Part shown: positions 25,413-36,816 of the stretch, in pieces
How the letters are laid out: each line of letters begins with the position of its first letter
Position numbering within the stretch: the stretch's first letter is position 1
Source: Neopestalotiopsis rosae
Lineage: Eukaryota; Ascomycota; Sordariomycetes; Amphisphaeriales; Sporocadaceae
NCBI GenBank assembly: GCA_023078685.1
Contig: JALGAS010000006.1
Span: forward strand, 4,030,001-4,094,000
DNA length: 64,000 bases
Reading direction: 5' to 3'
Notes under the pieces: generated by a model
Database searches by the model: none
Seen by the model: the letters and a program-made list of their open reading frames with translations, nothing else
What the model was told of the DNA's origin: nothing
Position numbers and translations under genes: made by a program

Positions 25413-26842
25413 GTGTCATAACAAAGCCACACTGATGTTGAAGGCTGAAAACCAAGCCCTTGGAATCTTCCTCCAAGGCGCAAGTCCGAGAGATTTGCAG
25501 TCGGAGAGCGCTCATCAGGGAGGGGAACGCATGTGGCGGGCCGTATTTGCGGCCCGATCAATAGCGACGCGACGTATGGCACAAGTGGGATAGCAGCGAT
25601 GTGACCATTGACAATTGTCAGGCCCTCCACCTTCTTGCATATTCTAACCAGTTACGCGAGAGGAGCCAGGGGCCTTGAATGGTCAATCGGCGAAGGCAAT
25701 GCATGCGCTGGTTTCACCTACCCAATCAATAGAGTTGAGTTGATCAGAGTGAGCATTTTGAGACTTTCAGGCTCTGGTGTTCAGAAGAGACCTGTAGGCG
25801 GAATGTTACGAGGATAAACATCATCACGAGTCTCATGCGCCCCGAGGGCGGACAGGCTGCGTTGGTTTTGCAGTCGAATATCTCCTACGACGACCGCTTC
25901 ACAAAGATCTGCGATCGCAGCTGTTTCCCATCCACCCCTGCGAGCTGAAAGATCTGGCTGCATCCGCGCCGACGCCAGCGACCACGGACAAGCCGTATGT
26001 GCTGGTCCAAGCTGATCAATTGAGTGATGGACAGCAGTAAATCGTCACGAGAGGGATTGGTATAGAAGAGACATTGGATTGATGGTAAAAGTTGAGATGC
26101 ACCAGCTAAAATTCCCAGCCCACCCCCCGAGTTTGGGGAAGTTCCCGTTGTGCCTGTTTCTCACCGTATGGCAGTCGCGCCTACCAAAGCCAGCACAAGA
26201 ACCGTCCTCGTCCAGGCTCTTCTTCGAGGACGGCACCCGGCTTTTATTGTTGTCGCCGGAGGCAACCCGACCGATGATTTGTATCGATATGTCGTCTTTG
26301 ATCCTTGTATCGCCAGTCATTGAAAATTTGCGACACTTGCATCTCGTTCACACTCAGTTTGAGCGAAATATCCAGGCGGCACTGCTGTTACAGCAGCAGA
26401 ACTCAGTAAGGATCGTCCAGGAGCTGGTGGTCTGGAAATTCAAGTGGGGCTGAACCACCTTGGCGGACAGCTCCCGTCTTCTAGTGGTTATCAGCGCTGG
26501 TTGTGGAGGCTAATATCCCTGTAGGGCATCAGTATTCCCGTATTCTCGTAGCTGTCACAGGCGAAAGAACATTCGGAATATAGTCATATGGAGATACATT
26601 TTCGAAGAGTGAAAGAAGCCTAACAGTTGACATACGCCCTATCCGTAAGATAGCAATTGGAGCCCTCTCAGTTGTGCATTCGCGCCGTCGACACGGAATA
26701 GTGTCCTTTTTACTCACCAAACCACATTTACTTGGTGCAACTTGATCAAACCGAGAAAGTATTTTATAATATAGTTGCTTTCTGTCTTCCTGCTATGTAG
26801 ATCTGCGAGCCATGTACAGACGAAAGGCTTGATTACCGATAG
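25413..26842. other. Intergenic, no gene seen
   Basis: Promoter side of the NLR gene plus the 3' flank of the lectin-like gene, about 1.4 kb. A 124-codon open frame at 26079-26453 on the plus strand has no recognisable feature and is not called. Confidence 0.45.
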
Positions 26843-27367
26843 CTAAGAGGTGATAGAAGGGAGCATGGTGACATTCCAACTATTCTTGCTGGGTACATAC
26901 GCTGCCCTGGCCACGTTGTTCAATCTTCCCGTAGGGTTGTAGAAGACTCTAGGAGACATTCTGGCGTCGAGGTTGGAGGAGAGCATGCTTCTCGCATCTG
27001 GAGTCAAGGCTTTGCTGTTCAGTGCCATCCCATTCGTGGTCCATGCCTTGTTGATCTGGTCTTTGGTCGCCTTGCTCGCCTTGGCCATGACAGCCTCTAC
27101 TAGAGTCGTCGGGGTCGTGGTTCCAATGCCAATATAGAATAGATGGATTTCGTCCCGGACCTCCAAGTAGACGGCAGCGATGCTCCCGCCTTTGGATAGT
27201 TCCCTTTTCTGATTGACCACGATCGGTCCCCCTACTTCCGGGGGTTCTGCCGCGCCATCCTTGTCCTCCTTGAATCTCATCACATTGATCTTGTGTGTCA
27301 GGGTGCTATTGACAAACAGATACGTCCATTCTCCAGCTTTGACGGTGCAACTCTCCCTGTTGGCCAT
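26843..27367 (-). CDS. Small protein, possible fucose-lectin-like fold (uncharacterised)
   Basis: Frame of 174 residues from the first ATG (27367-27365, MANRESCTV); upstream in-frame codons are non-ATG. The sequence contains AGEWTYLFVNS, KINVMRF, GGSIAAVYLEVRDEIHLFYIG and TLVEAVM. The pattern of aromatic strand, then SIAA, then HLFY, then LVE recalls blades of the fungal fucose-specific lectin propeller family, but it is only long enough for about two blades and the match is from memory of the family pattern. No signal peptide or membrane segment. It lies upstream of the NLR gene on the same strand, about 1.4 kb away, in an accessory-looking region; a functional link is speculation. It could also be a lineage-specific protein of another fold. 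Confidence 0.5.
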   Translation of the reverse strand: MANRESCTVKAGEWTYLFVNSTLTHKINVMRFKEDKDGAAEPPEVGGPIVVNQKRELSKGGSIAAVYLEVRDEIHLFYIGIGTTTPTTLVEAVMAKASKATKDQINKAWTTNGMALNSKALTPDARSMLSSNLDARMSPRVFYNPTGRLNNVARAAYVPSKNSWNVTMLPSITS

Positions 27368-30300
27368 AGTTGTCTTTGGTTTCGGATCGCGAGGCTTAGT
27401 GTGGTGTTGAGTCTCGATACTTTGTGCTTTACTACGCCACACCTTTGATGAAGGCTGTATTATTAGAGATGTAGTGGACTAAGTCAACGTTGGGTATGGT
27501 GATCGGTGACGCCTTGTTATTGTCCAGGAGGGATGGAAATGGTCTTATTTGTTATTTCGGGAAATACATTATATCCTCATTAACAATGTATTATATGCAT
27601 ACTATTTAGTCATCGCGGAGTGTCACTTGGAATAGTACCTCGTAGCTCTGTTCTAGAATCTTCAGATTCTCCGTTCTTCGGAGACGCTGTAATTAGTGCC
27701 AACTGGATTGGAAGCCTAGAAACTGAGGGCCGCGAAAGAGTTTGTGCTATGACGTGAGTATTATAATGATGTCCAATTGCAAAGAATTCCCGTGGTAATT
27801 CGAGGAAATGTTACTCTGCTATTGCCAGGTTCTCTCGTCTGATCATGAATCAGGTACGAAGTCTTCTTCAGTCTGTCGACCGTTCCAGACCAATCCAAAT
27901 CACTGCTTCATCAGAATCAGAGCTTGTGTCCTAGGTTGACGGCGTAATAGCTCAGTTCCACGAGAGATGGACTTTTGCATATACCTGTTTTGGGGCCAGA
28001 GAAAACAAGATCACTGCCTCACACATATCATCGATTGGCTCACGTGTATAGAAGCTCTGTTGGCTGGATTCAATTGGCTTTGGCTGCTGATCATGGCACT
28101 TCTAGGCTCTCACTGTCCGGCAGGCAAGCGTTATGTCGTAGGCATATTGTAAGTGACCTAGCTTGTTGATAAGTGTCATCCAGTCAGCTGATCATAGATT
28201 GCCACAATACTCCGACTTGGACTAGATCAACCCGGGCACAAAAACAAAACCCGCGAGATTGCCAACGAACAAGACGATGTCACTTTGGCGGATTGCCGTT
28301 GGATCACCGTTAGATTGCCGTTGGGTGCTTTCAGTCCGGGCCGGTGAGAAGCTTAACCTACCTAGCTCCAAGGCTGGCCAATGGACTTACTTGGTTCTCT
28401 GGCCAAAACATGTGAAGGCAGGTTATGCTACCACGACCAGCTTCTACTGACTTTCAGCTTGTGTAATGTTATTACTGCCCATCGCAAACCAAAGAGATCA
28501 GCGCGATGTGAAGACTGACCAAGCGACAAACGTTATAGTGAGCCTTACAGTGAAGCTGAAGAATGGTATCTATTGAAGCCTATGATCAATGTGAATTTAG
28601 CCAGGTCGTTTGGAATGACGCTTCTTCCAAGATTCCACGGGAGTTTCAGACCTCGCCAATCAATGTTTATTTCGAAATGAATCGCTGATAAAACTTGCAA
28701 CTATCAGGTAGTGCGCGCGGGTGTAGATGAACCACTGACAGCTGACTGAAGGCAAGTTCTGTTGTCAACAGTGGTTACCTCGTAAAACCTGTCACAAGTC
28801 GCATCGAGACTGCGGGCAAGGTTTGCCGACGATGCTATTGCTTTGGCCAGTGAATTCATGGTTATGTCATGTCTGTAGTCTCTGAAACGGGCGCATCTTA
28901 TAAGGTAGGTAGATTCAGCTGACAGCATCTGTCTCTGCCAAGAATGTTTCAGAACAGGTCAAGAAAGCTTCTTTGCTGCTCAAAATTAGCCAGACCTTAG
29001 ACCATCTTTGACCATATACCTGGAGTAGGCATCTTGAAATGACTGAATATCACGGGAAAGCTTCACCAAGACGCTTGTTCTGGTCGACATGAGATGAACG
29101 GCAGATATTACAGTGCTGATCGCCCAACAGACTTTGAGCCAAGGCACTCGTACGCGAGAACCCTCGTCTGATCTGCAACTGCCCCAGGCCTGCGAACAAC
29201 GGGTAGTTATGGACTTACCAGGTAGGTGGAACTGCAACTACCGGACCTGTCTGGGGGCGGCTGAGCAACAATAGAAGAAAGGAAAGTCTTGCTCTTGGAC
29301 GCTCGTATCTCGCAGTCATTTCCAGTCTCCCGGGGTCCAAGCTGAAGACATTTCTTCTCTTGTGAGAAGAAGGAAATGCAGGTACGCGACGAGTGCCGCG
29401 GCTCCACGGAAGCAATCCAAGTACGTTAGGCATGAGCTTTAAATTTTGAGATGCCCGGATCCATTGCCGCTAAAATAGATCGATAGCCGCTACTCGGCTG
29501 CACTAGCTACTCGTCCTCGCAACACTTCCGGCATCTGACAGACCAATTCGATTTCACAGTCAACTACCAGCAGCCTCAACTCAAGGTGTCCTGGCCTGTG
29601 ATAAGCAGGTCGTCTCTCTGCCCGTCTCTCTGCCCTATAACCTCCCAGCAGCTATTACATGTATGACGACATGCCAAGGATCCTTGCTTCCGAAGGCCGA
29701 TGGGTTCTCGACCGAATCCTACGTACACTTCATCAGCCGAAATCAACAGGCTCCCTAGTCTCGGAATGCCTGTTCGTCGCGTGCTAGCTGGAAGGAGAAC
29801 CCAGAAAACCCACAAACGGTGGCTCATCCAACTAAATTGGACATCCGGGGTGGTATCCGGGCCATCTCATCGGATTCAGACATGGAATTTTCCACTTGCC
29901 CTTGATCTGATCTCAAAGGTACTAAGCCCAATGTTCGTGCCTGGACCTGGTGCTGAAGCCGTGCGCCCGGTCATGGTGCGACGCTTTGATCCGCTATCAC
30001 CCCCTGGTTCAGTGAACCTGGTCCCCGCAGCCAGCTAAACTTACAGGCACCAACAGCCAATTTTATCTCTAATCAAGGGATCCAATGGCTTTGAGACGGG
30101 GATACACCTGCTACACCTTCAACGTTATCACTCAAAATTCTCCCCTGACCCATCATACACGGTGGTCCCAAGTCTGATCATGGCCAGGCCTGAGCATAAA
30201 CAAGGCACTAACTGCGGAATAGATTGCCCGTATGGGGTACACGTCACCAGCTGCCCGGTAGTATCTTCTGTGCCAGCTTGCAAAAAAAGTGAATGTAAAA

Positions 30301-30384
30301 TTTCTTTTTTTCCTTTTCTTCCATTGATAGAATTCGCAGAGTATCATTGGCGGCCCCCTGTCCTGCAGTGAGGCTCTATCCGAC
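27368..30384. other. Gene-poor stretch of 3 kb
   Basis: No confident gene. Short minus-strand frames at 28704-28928 and 28986-29237 look faintly protein-like but could not be joined into a complete gene. A perfect 12-bp tandem repeat (GTCTCTCTGCCC twice) lies at 29612-29635. The last few hundred bases are probably the promoter and leader of the RGS-LOV gene. Confidence 0.45.
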
Positions 30385-33087
30385 ATGGCGGTACCCAATG
30401 ACTTGATGACCTCGAGGGCTTCCACTATCCTAAGCACCCAGGCTTTTGAAGAGTTTTACAAGAACAATATTAGTCGACCATCGTCGAGTCATAGTGATGA
30501 GGACAGTCTCGCCTTTGACCAGCAGTCGACGGACGACTTTTTCGACAGCATTCTCCCAGGTTCTGGATCTTCACGTGGCATAGGGCCTCACAGCCAACGC
30601 GAGCAGGATGGCCATGTCGGTACTGGCTCCTCGGGCAATTCACATGGCGGTAAAAGCCAGCCCAAGCAGTTCAGTATTAGCAACTTTGGCGTGCGCCCAG
30701 ACGGTCAGACTGTGGAAAACGATGGAGAGAACAGTTTTGGAGATATGCCGCCAATGCTGAGAAGCGCTGCTGATCATGCACGAAGTCTATCTGAAAACTC
30801 CACGTCCGTGCCTGGAAAGAGCAGTAGTCGTGCAGCGACAAGTATTCCGACGAGGCGGTCTTCCCGGGCCAGAGGGGAGAGCAATGGAAGCAGTGCCAAT
30901 TTTTCCGTTCGTGGTTCACAAAGTAGCCAGAGACAGCTACAAATCAGTGCATCAGAGATTGAAGCTGCTCGCCGGGTTCTGGCTGCTGCAGAACTGAGTG
31001 GATATGAGTTTCCCCAAGGCTCACGGAAAGCATCTGTTCAGACCGAGCGGTCCGCTACACCGCCGCCAATCGGAATCGGAAGAGCCAGGAGAGCTGGCGA
31101 TAGCGGGTCTGATAGTGATACAGCCCATAGTCTCCAGCCAATAGCACCAGAGACATCCTTCTTCCTGCAAAACCCGTCTTCGGTCGTTACTAGACGACAC
31201 AGTCACAACAGCCTTGCGAGCCATACGTCTCATAACAATTCGGCAGTCCGATCTCGTTCAATTCTTGAGCAACCACAGTATGGAGCCGAGACTGTATTGT
31301 TTCCACCGGGGACGCGAGATATCAGCAGGCCACGCTCGCGCAAGGAAATGACGACGGATATTGATCAAGGTCAGCATGATGGTCGCGGGTTTCACCCTCA
31401 ATTTTCCATGAATACCCGAGGCAATAATAATATTTCTCGGCGTGGAACTGTTGCGACTTCATCTTCAAGGCGACCAGGCTCTTCATCAGCCAAGAGAGCA
31501 TTGCTTGATGACAGTTTCTTTTCGCCTACTGAATCACTGTCCAAACAGCACAGTATCATGAGTTCGAGCTCTTCCGCAACCCTGCCCGAGTTCTTCAGCT
31601 ACGAGATCTTCAAGACAGTGCTCCAGGACCCTACAACCGCTCACCAACTTTTGAAGTTTAGCCGCACGCGGTTGTGCAGCGAAAACATAGAGTTCCTCAA
31701 CAAGGTCAGGAGTTCACGGTGATTTATGAGACGAAATTCTGACAATCTGCAATAGGTGGACGAGTACCAAAAGGCACTTTCTCATCTCAACACGGTGCTA
31801 GGCTCTATTCACAAGGGATTCATATCAAGTGATTCTACAAGACAACTTGATGTGCCGCATGAGCTTATTCGATCAATGCAACGAGACGTCAAGGCTCTGG
31901 CCGGAAGGACGCTCCCAGGGATGGAGACACTATTTGCTGACATGCAGGCCAGAATCGAGGAGTTGGTTTTTGAAGATGTCTACCCGAGATTCATTAGACA
32001 TCAACTAGCACTCAGTGCGACACAGGCACTGGCCAGTGATCGTCATCGTTATGCCGGCTTGGGTGACTGCTTTTGTTTAACAAATCCTTCGTAAGTCATG
32101 ATTCCTGTAAATCCAGACTTTACGACTAACAAGTAAAATAGAAAAGCGGATAATCCTATAGTATTTGCCTCAGATGGATTTGTCAAAGTTACTGGCTACA
32201 GCCGACCAGAAATCATTCCCCGAAACTGCAGATTCCTTCAGGGTCTGCAAACAGATCGGACGCCGATTGACAGGCTGAAGCAAGGCATCACAGATCGGCG
32301 TGAGACAGTGGAGCTAATCCTCAACTACAAGAAGAATGGCGACCCATTTTGGAACTTGCTATATGTTGGTAAGTTTTGTCTAGTAAAAGTTCTCAGTTTT
32401 TGTACTAAAGATTGTACAGCACCTCTATACGATGCAAACGGCAAGCTCTCTTTCTTCATCGGCGGTCAAGTCAATTGCTCGACCACTATACACAACAATG
32501 CCGATGTCATGCGAGTTTTGTCATCGCCGACCCCGGGTGACACGGACGATGCTGAGACCGCGTCTGTTCAGTTATCACACCACAAGTCACCAGCTTCTGC
32601 GCGAAAAACGTTTCTCAAGGCCCTTGGTGTCAAGGTGGACCACGGAAAAATGCCCACTGGCCCCGCGGGTATGGAGCAAGACGTTCTCCACCGCATGGAA
32701 GGCCTGAATCTCGATGCGCAAATGAAGGAGTTTTACACGGCCTACTCCAAATACATTGTCGTGCAAGCCAATACGTTTATGATATGTTACTACTCAGAGG
32801 GCGTTGTGGAGGCCCTGAACCCAGTCAACAACACGGGTCTCGTCGCCGGACAGGACGTCTTTCGCTTCTTCAAACAAAACATGATAAGCAAAGAGACCGA
32901 CTACCGAAGCAGAGTCCGCAATGCCATTCGTGCCGGTAGCCCGATCAGCGTGGAGTTGCGGCTGCAAACACGGCGTAGCGCAAAGTTCCGTGGCGACGAA
33001 GTTTTCAATACGCACTGGACGCCGCTCAAGAATGAAAAGGCAGAGACACACTGGGCGGTCATTGCTTTGGCCTCGTTGATACAATGA
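30385..33087 (+). CDS. RGS-LOV blue-light receptor (RGS domain plus LOV/PAS domain)
   Basis: Four exons, 30385-31704, 31756-32090, 32142-32368 and 32420-33087, separated by three introns of exactly 51 nt, give 849 residues. Residues 1-400 are Ser/Arg-rich and disordered. An RGS domain, which accelerates GTP hydrolysis by G-alpha subunits, starts at FFSYEIFKTVLQDP (about residue 405) and continues through CSENIEFLNK. The LOV domain follows: DNPIVFASDGFVKVTGYSR, then NCRFLQG with C581 as the flavin photoadduct cysteine, then YKKNGDPFWNLLYV and FFIGGQVNCS. A further PAS-like region (about 690-845, YIVVQANTFMICYY) ends the protein. Domain order matches the fungal RGS-LOV receptors, of which Botrytis BcLOV4 is the studied example that binds membrane lipids in blue light. 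It converges with the UbiA gene. Confidence 0.92.
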
Positions 33088-33442
33088 CCTGATTCCGAGA
33101 CCGCGCCCTTTGTCTTGACAAAGAACGTTCTCGTTCAAAAGGGTTTGGCAATTGAATTGTGCTTTTAGTCAGTGGCAGTGGGTCGATACGTCTAATTCTG
33201 GCATATTCAGAAAAGTTTCGGCGGTATACACGGTTTTCAAGGCATGGCAATTTGCATCATTGGGTTTTGGCCGCGGAATTGTTCTTTGCGTTATGCTACT
33301 GTCAAAAGGCCATTCAGATCTGACGACTACCCGACTCACCCTCTGCTCCATCTCTCGGTGCTCTTTCCTCACACATGGAGGATTGTATCAATTACCAGAC
33401 TATCTCCCGATAGAGGTACCTGCCTATTTCACCCTGCATCCC

Positions 33443-34390
33443 TCACAGTCCGCTGCCATGTTCGATCAAGCACCCCGTGGTATGGTAGCGGACCAGAGGC
33501 AGGGTATAAATCAGTACCAGCCACCCATTCCACATGAGAAACGTCCTCTTGTCCGCCCGTGGCTCACGATACGTCAAGGTTCTGGCAGCAATAATGACTC
33601 CAAGCAAGACGGGGAGAATGTATCCAGACCAGTCCAAAGACCAATAGGCAGGACATGCCACACAAGAAAGAAGGACCATAATTGCAGAGTACCATCTTGT
33701 CGCCGTAGCCCCAATCACTAGCGGCATCGTCTTTCGGTCGCGACAGGCATCGCCTTCCATGTCAAAGAGATCTTGCAGCTGGACCGTGGAGAAGATGACG
33801 ACAGCCAGAATACCCATCCATGTAAGCAGGGGGTGGTTCAAGACGAGCGGTTCGCCCAGCGCGACCTCCATAGCCCCGGACGCAAAGGAGAGGTAGGCGG
33901 CAGCATTGATAAAGTTGCGCACGACAACGTTGTCGTCGGCGCCACCGCCTCCGTTGTACCAAATGCCAAGAGCAATGGTGAGGAGACCCGAGCGAAGACC
34001 GCCAATGACGGTGCTGATGCCAATGGCGATGAGGTAGTGTACTAGCATCATAAGTCTGGCACGTTGCCTGTCCAGTCGGCCGGCGGGCAGAGGGCGCCAG
34101 GGTTTGTTGATACGGTCTTCGCCAATGGCATCCTCACTCGACTGGTTGAAGATGTTGAAGGGAATCATGTGGGACCACGTCCAGAAGAGGGCTAAGGGGT
34201 ACCGGAAGAGGAAGAGATCCCAGGCTCCATGAGAGAAGGTGTTTTCTTGAAAGAGACACGCGGCAGATGCCAGGATCGTTCCAAGTATGCTCTGGGGGAA
34301 AATAATGGTCTTCATGTCACTATAGGTGAAGAGCCATATAGTCCGGAGGTAGGACATGATGTCCCCGTTCAGTTGAAGCATCGAATGCAT
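33443..34390 (-). CDS. UbiA-superfamily membrane prenyltransferase or terpene cyclase
   Basis: Single exon, 315 residues, strongly hydrophobic with about seven to nine predicted membrane segments. The first Asp-rich motif region is NQSSEDAIGEDRINKPWRP (N82-P100), and the second is DLFDMEGDACRDRKTMP (D207-P223). Both coordinate Mg-diphosphate in UbiA enzymes. The N-terminus (WLFTYSDMKTIIFPQ) and the KPWRPLPAGR segment resemble the fungal UbiA-type group that includes the fumagillin cyclase Fma-TC more than COQ2 or farnesyltransferase of haem synthesis. The reaction could be either prenyl transfer or terpene cyclisation. No P450 or other terpenoid tailoring gene lies next to it, except possibly the divergent nucleoside-phosphorylase-like gene whose start is 1.2 kb away. 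Confidence 0.85.
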   Translation of the reverse strand: MHSMLQLNGDIMSYLRTIWLFTYSDMKTIIFPQSILGTILASAACLFQENTFSHGAWDLFLFRYPLALFWTWSHMIPFNIFNQSSEDAIGEDRINKPWRPLPAGRLDRQRARLMMLVHYLIAIGISTVIGGLRSGLLTIALGIWYNGGGGADDNVVVRNFINAAAYLSFASGAMEVALGEPLVLNHPLLTWMGILAVVIFSTVQLQDLFDMEGDACRDRKTMPLVIGATATRWYSAIMVLLSCVACPAYWSLDWSGYILPVLLGVIIAARTLTYREPRADKRTFLMWNGWLVLIYTLPLVRYHTTGCLIEHGSGL

Positions 34391-35580
34391 GGTGTACGAC
34401 TGGGGGGTAGTGTGGACTTTATACTCTGAGGTATGAACGATCTGCCGTAGAGCTTGAATAAGTCAGAAACACTGAGTCGTTAAATACATTTATATACCCA
34501 TACTCTATACCGTCGGTTATGCAGATCCTGGCACGCAGCGTCTCAATTATAACGAAGACTAGCGTAGGAGTGAAAGGCATTGTCTGCCCCAATGGTCCAT
34601 TGTGAATCACACGTAAATGTGATAGGACCAGACTCGGCCTTTTCACAATCCATTGTTTGATGGCCCCATTTCACGCCACAGTGCACTAATTCAGAAGTCT
34701 GCGCATGGTTGCTACATGATTTCTAATATGATGTTTCCTTTTGGTTTCGCTCTTTTTGGATGTATGATTCGAACTAACATCAATACCAACCACGATCTGT
34801 AGACTGTTGCTCGATGAATGCAGCAATGTGGAGCTATGAGCAGCAACATGCATTCATCCTTCCGCGAAGGGATGACCATAATCATTCAGTCAGTCGTGAT
34901 CAAAACAGACGCTGGAGTCTTCTTGTACTTGATCCTCTGTCACCGGTCCCAGCCCCCAATGTGCCCACCTGGGAACGTGACATTGGCGGCACAGATCTAT
35001 GACCCAGCTGTCAACCATGCATTCGTCCTATCTAAGACAAGTATTGCTTTCTCTTACCAGAAACCTGGTATAAACCCCTGTCCTGGTTAGTATCGTCCAG
35101 TTAGAGTAAAGCCTGGTCTATCCGAGACAATTTGAATACCCGTTCTCGGCATCCAAATAGTCGGTTGTGTTATGATTTCTTCTTCCCATGGTATTTTTGT
35201 CACATTGGGGCTACATCAAAAGCCTGCAGGACCCATGCGAGTTTACTGTTACTGAACATCACGTACACTTGGGGACAATTTCAGCATCCCACGGTATTTT
35301 TGTCGACATGGGGCTATATCAAGCCAACTCAGGTGGTTCATGGGAGATGTGATTCATTCAACTGCCTGATTGAGCGAGCCACAGTCTCGTTTCAATCGTG
35401 AATAGCTCAATTTGATCATAACGCCATGAATGCATAAAAAGGATGCCAGGACTTTTGGTTTTCATCCTGGATCAGCCCCGACAACCAACCTTGCATCTAA
35501 ACTGTTGGACAATTGCTTTGTCCCGAAACAATCGTATCGTTGACAGCAGTCAATTTCATTGTCAAGCAACAAAATACAAC
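34391..35580. promoter_or_regulatory. Divergent intergenic region, UbiA and nucleoside-phosphorylase-like genes
   Basis: 1.2 kb between two divergent start codons. It holds an imperfect direct repeat (35184-35224 and 35287-35325) and a TATA-like CATAAAAAGG at about 35435. No gene is seen. Confidence 0.45.
35184..35325 (+). repeat. Imperfect direct repeat of about 40 bp
   Basis: Copy 1 at 35184-35224 and copy 2 at 35287-35325 share the core GGTATTTTTGTC and the later GGGGCTA-ATC-AAGCC. Several of the differences are C versus T (CATGG against CACGG, CTACATC against CTATATC). Confidence 0.7.
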
Positions 35581-36816
35581 ATGGAGTATCAGATTCTACG
35601 ACAAGGGTACAATGCTTCTTGTATTAAGACCGTCAATAGCATTGTGATTCAGACCGAGATCCCAAGCGATGACGACGAGAATATAAACTCACAGCTTCCG
35701 TTCGAAAATCAAAAATGTGAATATCAACAAATCATCAATACAATGTCTCGTCCACGCTGCGAGGCCCAGGTAGAGAACCATACCATGGGCACCTCGCTGC
35801 CCAGGTATCTCGAGATGAAGGTTCACCAAGCCGTCCTCGAAGGTGTCTACGATGGAATCACCGTCATTGGTCTTCACAACCGATCCCATCCATCCATCAT
35901 ATTCGACGGCGAGAAACATGGCAAGCCTTTCAACTGGCAGCGTCCTACCGCGCAAGTCATTGACAATCATCTCTACATTGAATGCTTCCCGGGACAAGAC
36001 CATATCGAACACTATGCCGAGATCATCTCGACATACCTAGGCATCCGCCAGCGACTCGGCGATGTCCTTACTCCCCCGTCCAAAGTAACCTACCGACCGT
36101 CCACGATTCCCGAGATCCGTCACGCCCTCCACGCAACCAACCTCCGAGACTTTCCCATGAACATTGACACGGTAGTCCTGGGCCACATTGACCGCATGGA
36201 GCGCCTGACGGGCCCCATCACCTGGCGGTCCTCGGGCGCGTTCGACTGGGTGATCCAGCTCTTTGGCGAGCGCCAGGTGGCGTTTCTCGGGTTCCGCCCG
36301 TGCTACTGGGGCGACTTGGGCGGCGAGGTGGTCAACTACCTCGCCTCGCGCTGCGGGGCCCGCGAGATCATCTACCAGGGCAAGCTGGGCGGCGTGAAAA
36401 GGGGCGTGCAGCCCAACAGCTGGCTCGCCACGGGCAACCGCTCCTACGTGCGCGGTCGTGTCGTCAAGTGGGATAACCTGCTCACCGAGTCCGTGGCTGC
36501 GGCGGGCCAGGCTGCTACTATTGTGGGCACGCACATGACCTTGAGCAGCGTGCTGCACGAGACCAAGGACTGGCTGGCCTCGCTCCCCAGCGACGTCGAC
36601 TTTGTCGACCCCGAGATTGGCATGATGGCGCTGGCGGCCGAGAGGAACCGGGTACGCTTTGGGTATTTGCACGTCATCTCGGACAATGTGGCGGAAAAGT
36701 ACACGGAAGACTTGTCCAATGAGAGAATGGATAGCGTCCTCGCTCGCAGGGCCAAGCTCTATGAAGTGGTGACGGATGTGCTGGGACACTATCTCAACTC
36801 CCCTCCCAAGATCTGA
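35581..36816 (+). CDS. Nucleoside-phosphorylase-superfamily-like protein
   Basis: Single-exon frame, 411 residues from the ATG at 35581, which has a good context (TACAACATGG). An in-frame ATG at 35443 would add 46 residues but lies only about 10 bp after a TATA-like element at 35435, so it probably precedes the transcription start. The central part has GDLGGEVVNYLASRCGA, IIYQGKLGG (residues 263-271), SWLATGNRS and later VDPEIGMMALAAE (342-354) and FGYLHVISDN. This arrangement resembles phosphorylase-superfamily (PNP/UDP) proteins, where the late acidic segment binds the nucleoside ribose. The N-terminal 130 residues are not recognised. Whether it cleaves a nucleoside is unknown. It is divergent from the UbiA gene and could share its promoter. 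Confidence 0.65.
   Translation: MEYQILRQGYNASCIKTVNSIVIQTEIPSDDDENINSQLPFENQKCEYQQIINTMSRPRCEAQVENHTMGTSLPRYLEMKVHQAVLEGVYDGITVIGLHNRSHPSIIFDGEKHGKPFNWQRPTAQVIDNHLYIECFPGQDHIEHYAEIISTYLGIRQRLGDVLTPPSKVTYRPSTIPEIRHALHATNLRDFPMNIDTVVLGHIDRMERLTGPITWRSSGAFDWVIQLFGERQVAFLGFRPCYWGDLGGEVVNYLASRCGAREIIYQGKLGGVKRGVQPNSWLATGNRSYVRGRVVKWDNLLTESVAAAGQAATIVGTHMTLSSVLHETKDWLASLPSDVDFVDPEIGMMALAAERNRVRFGYLHVISDNVAEKYTEDLSNERMDSVLARRAKLYEVVTDVLGHYLNSPPKI

Noticed and set aside
25198..25515. 105-codon minus-strand frame overlapping the NLR start
   Set aside because: It is in a different frame from the NLR exons and has no conserved pattern; the ATG at 25412 with a small first exon explains the region better.
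28344..28450. Plus-strand KAGQWTYLV resembling KAGEWTYLF of the lectin-like gene
   Set aside because: Similarity covers only about nine residues and does not continue on either side; probably chance or too decayed to support a pseudogene call.
28704..29237. Two short minus-strand frames (with SRDIQSFQDAYSR and AKAIASSANLARSLDA) that look faintly like an NLR-type N-terminal region
   Set aside because: A plausible splice joins them, but no start, no further exons and no known domain could be found.
35443..35580. Longer N-terminus for the phosphorylase-like gene
   Set aside because: The ATG is about 10 bp after a TATA-like element, so it probably lies before the transcription start.
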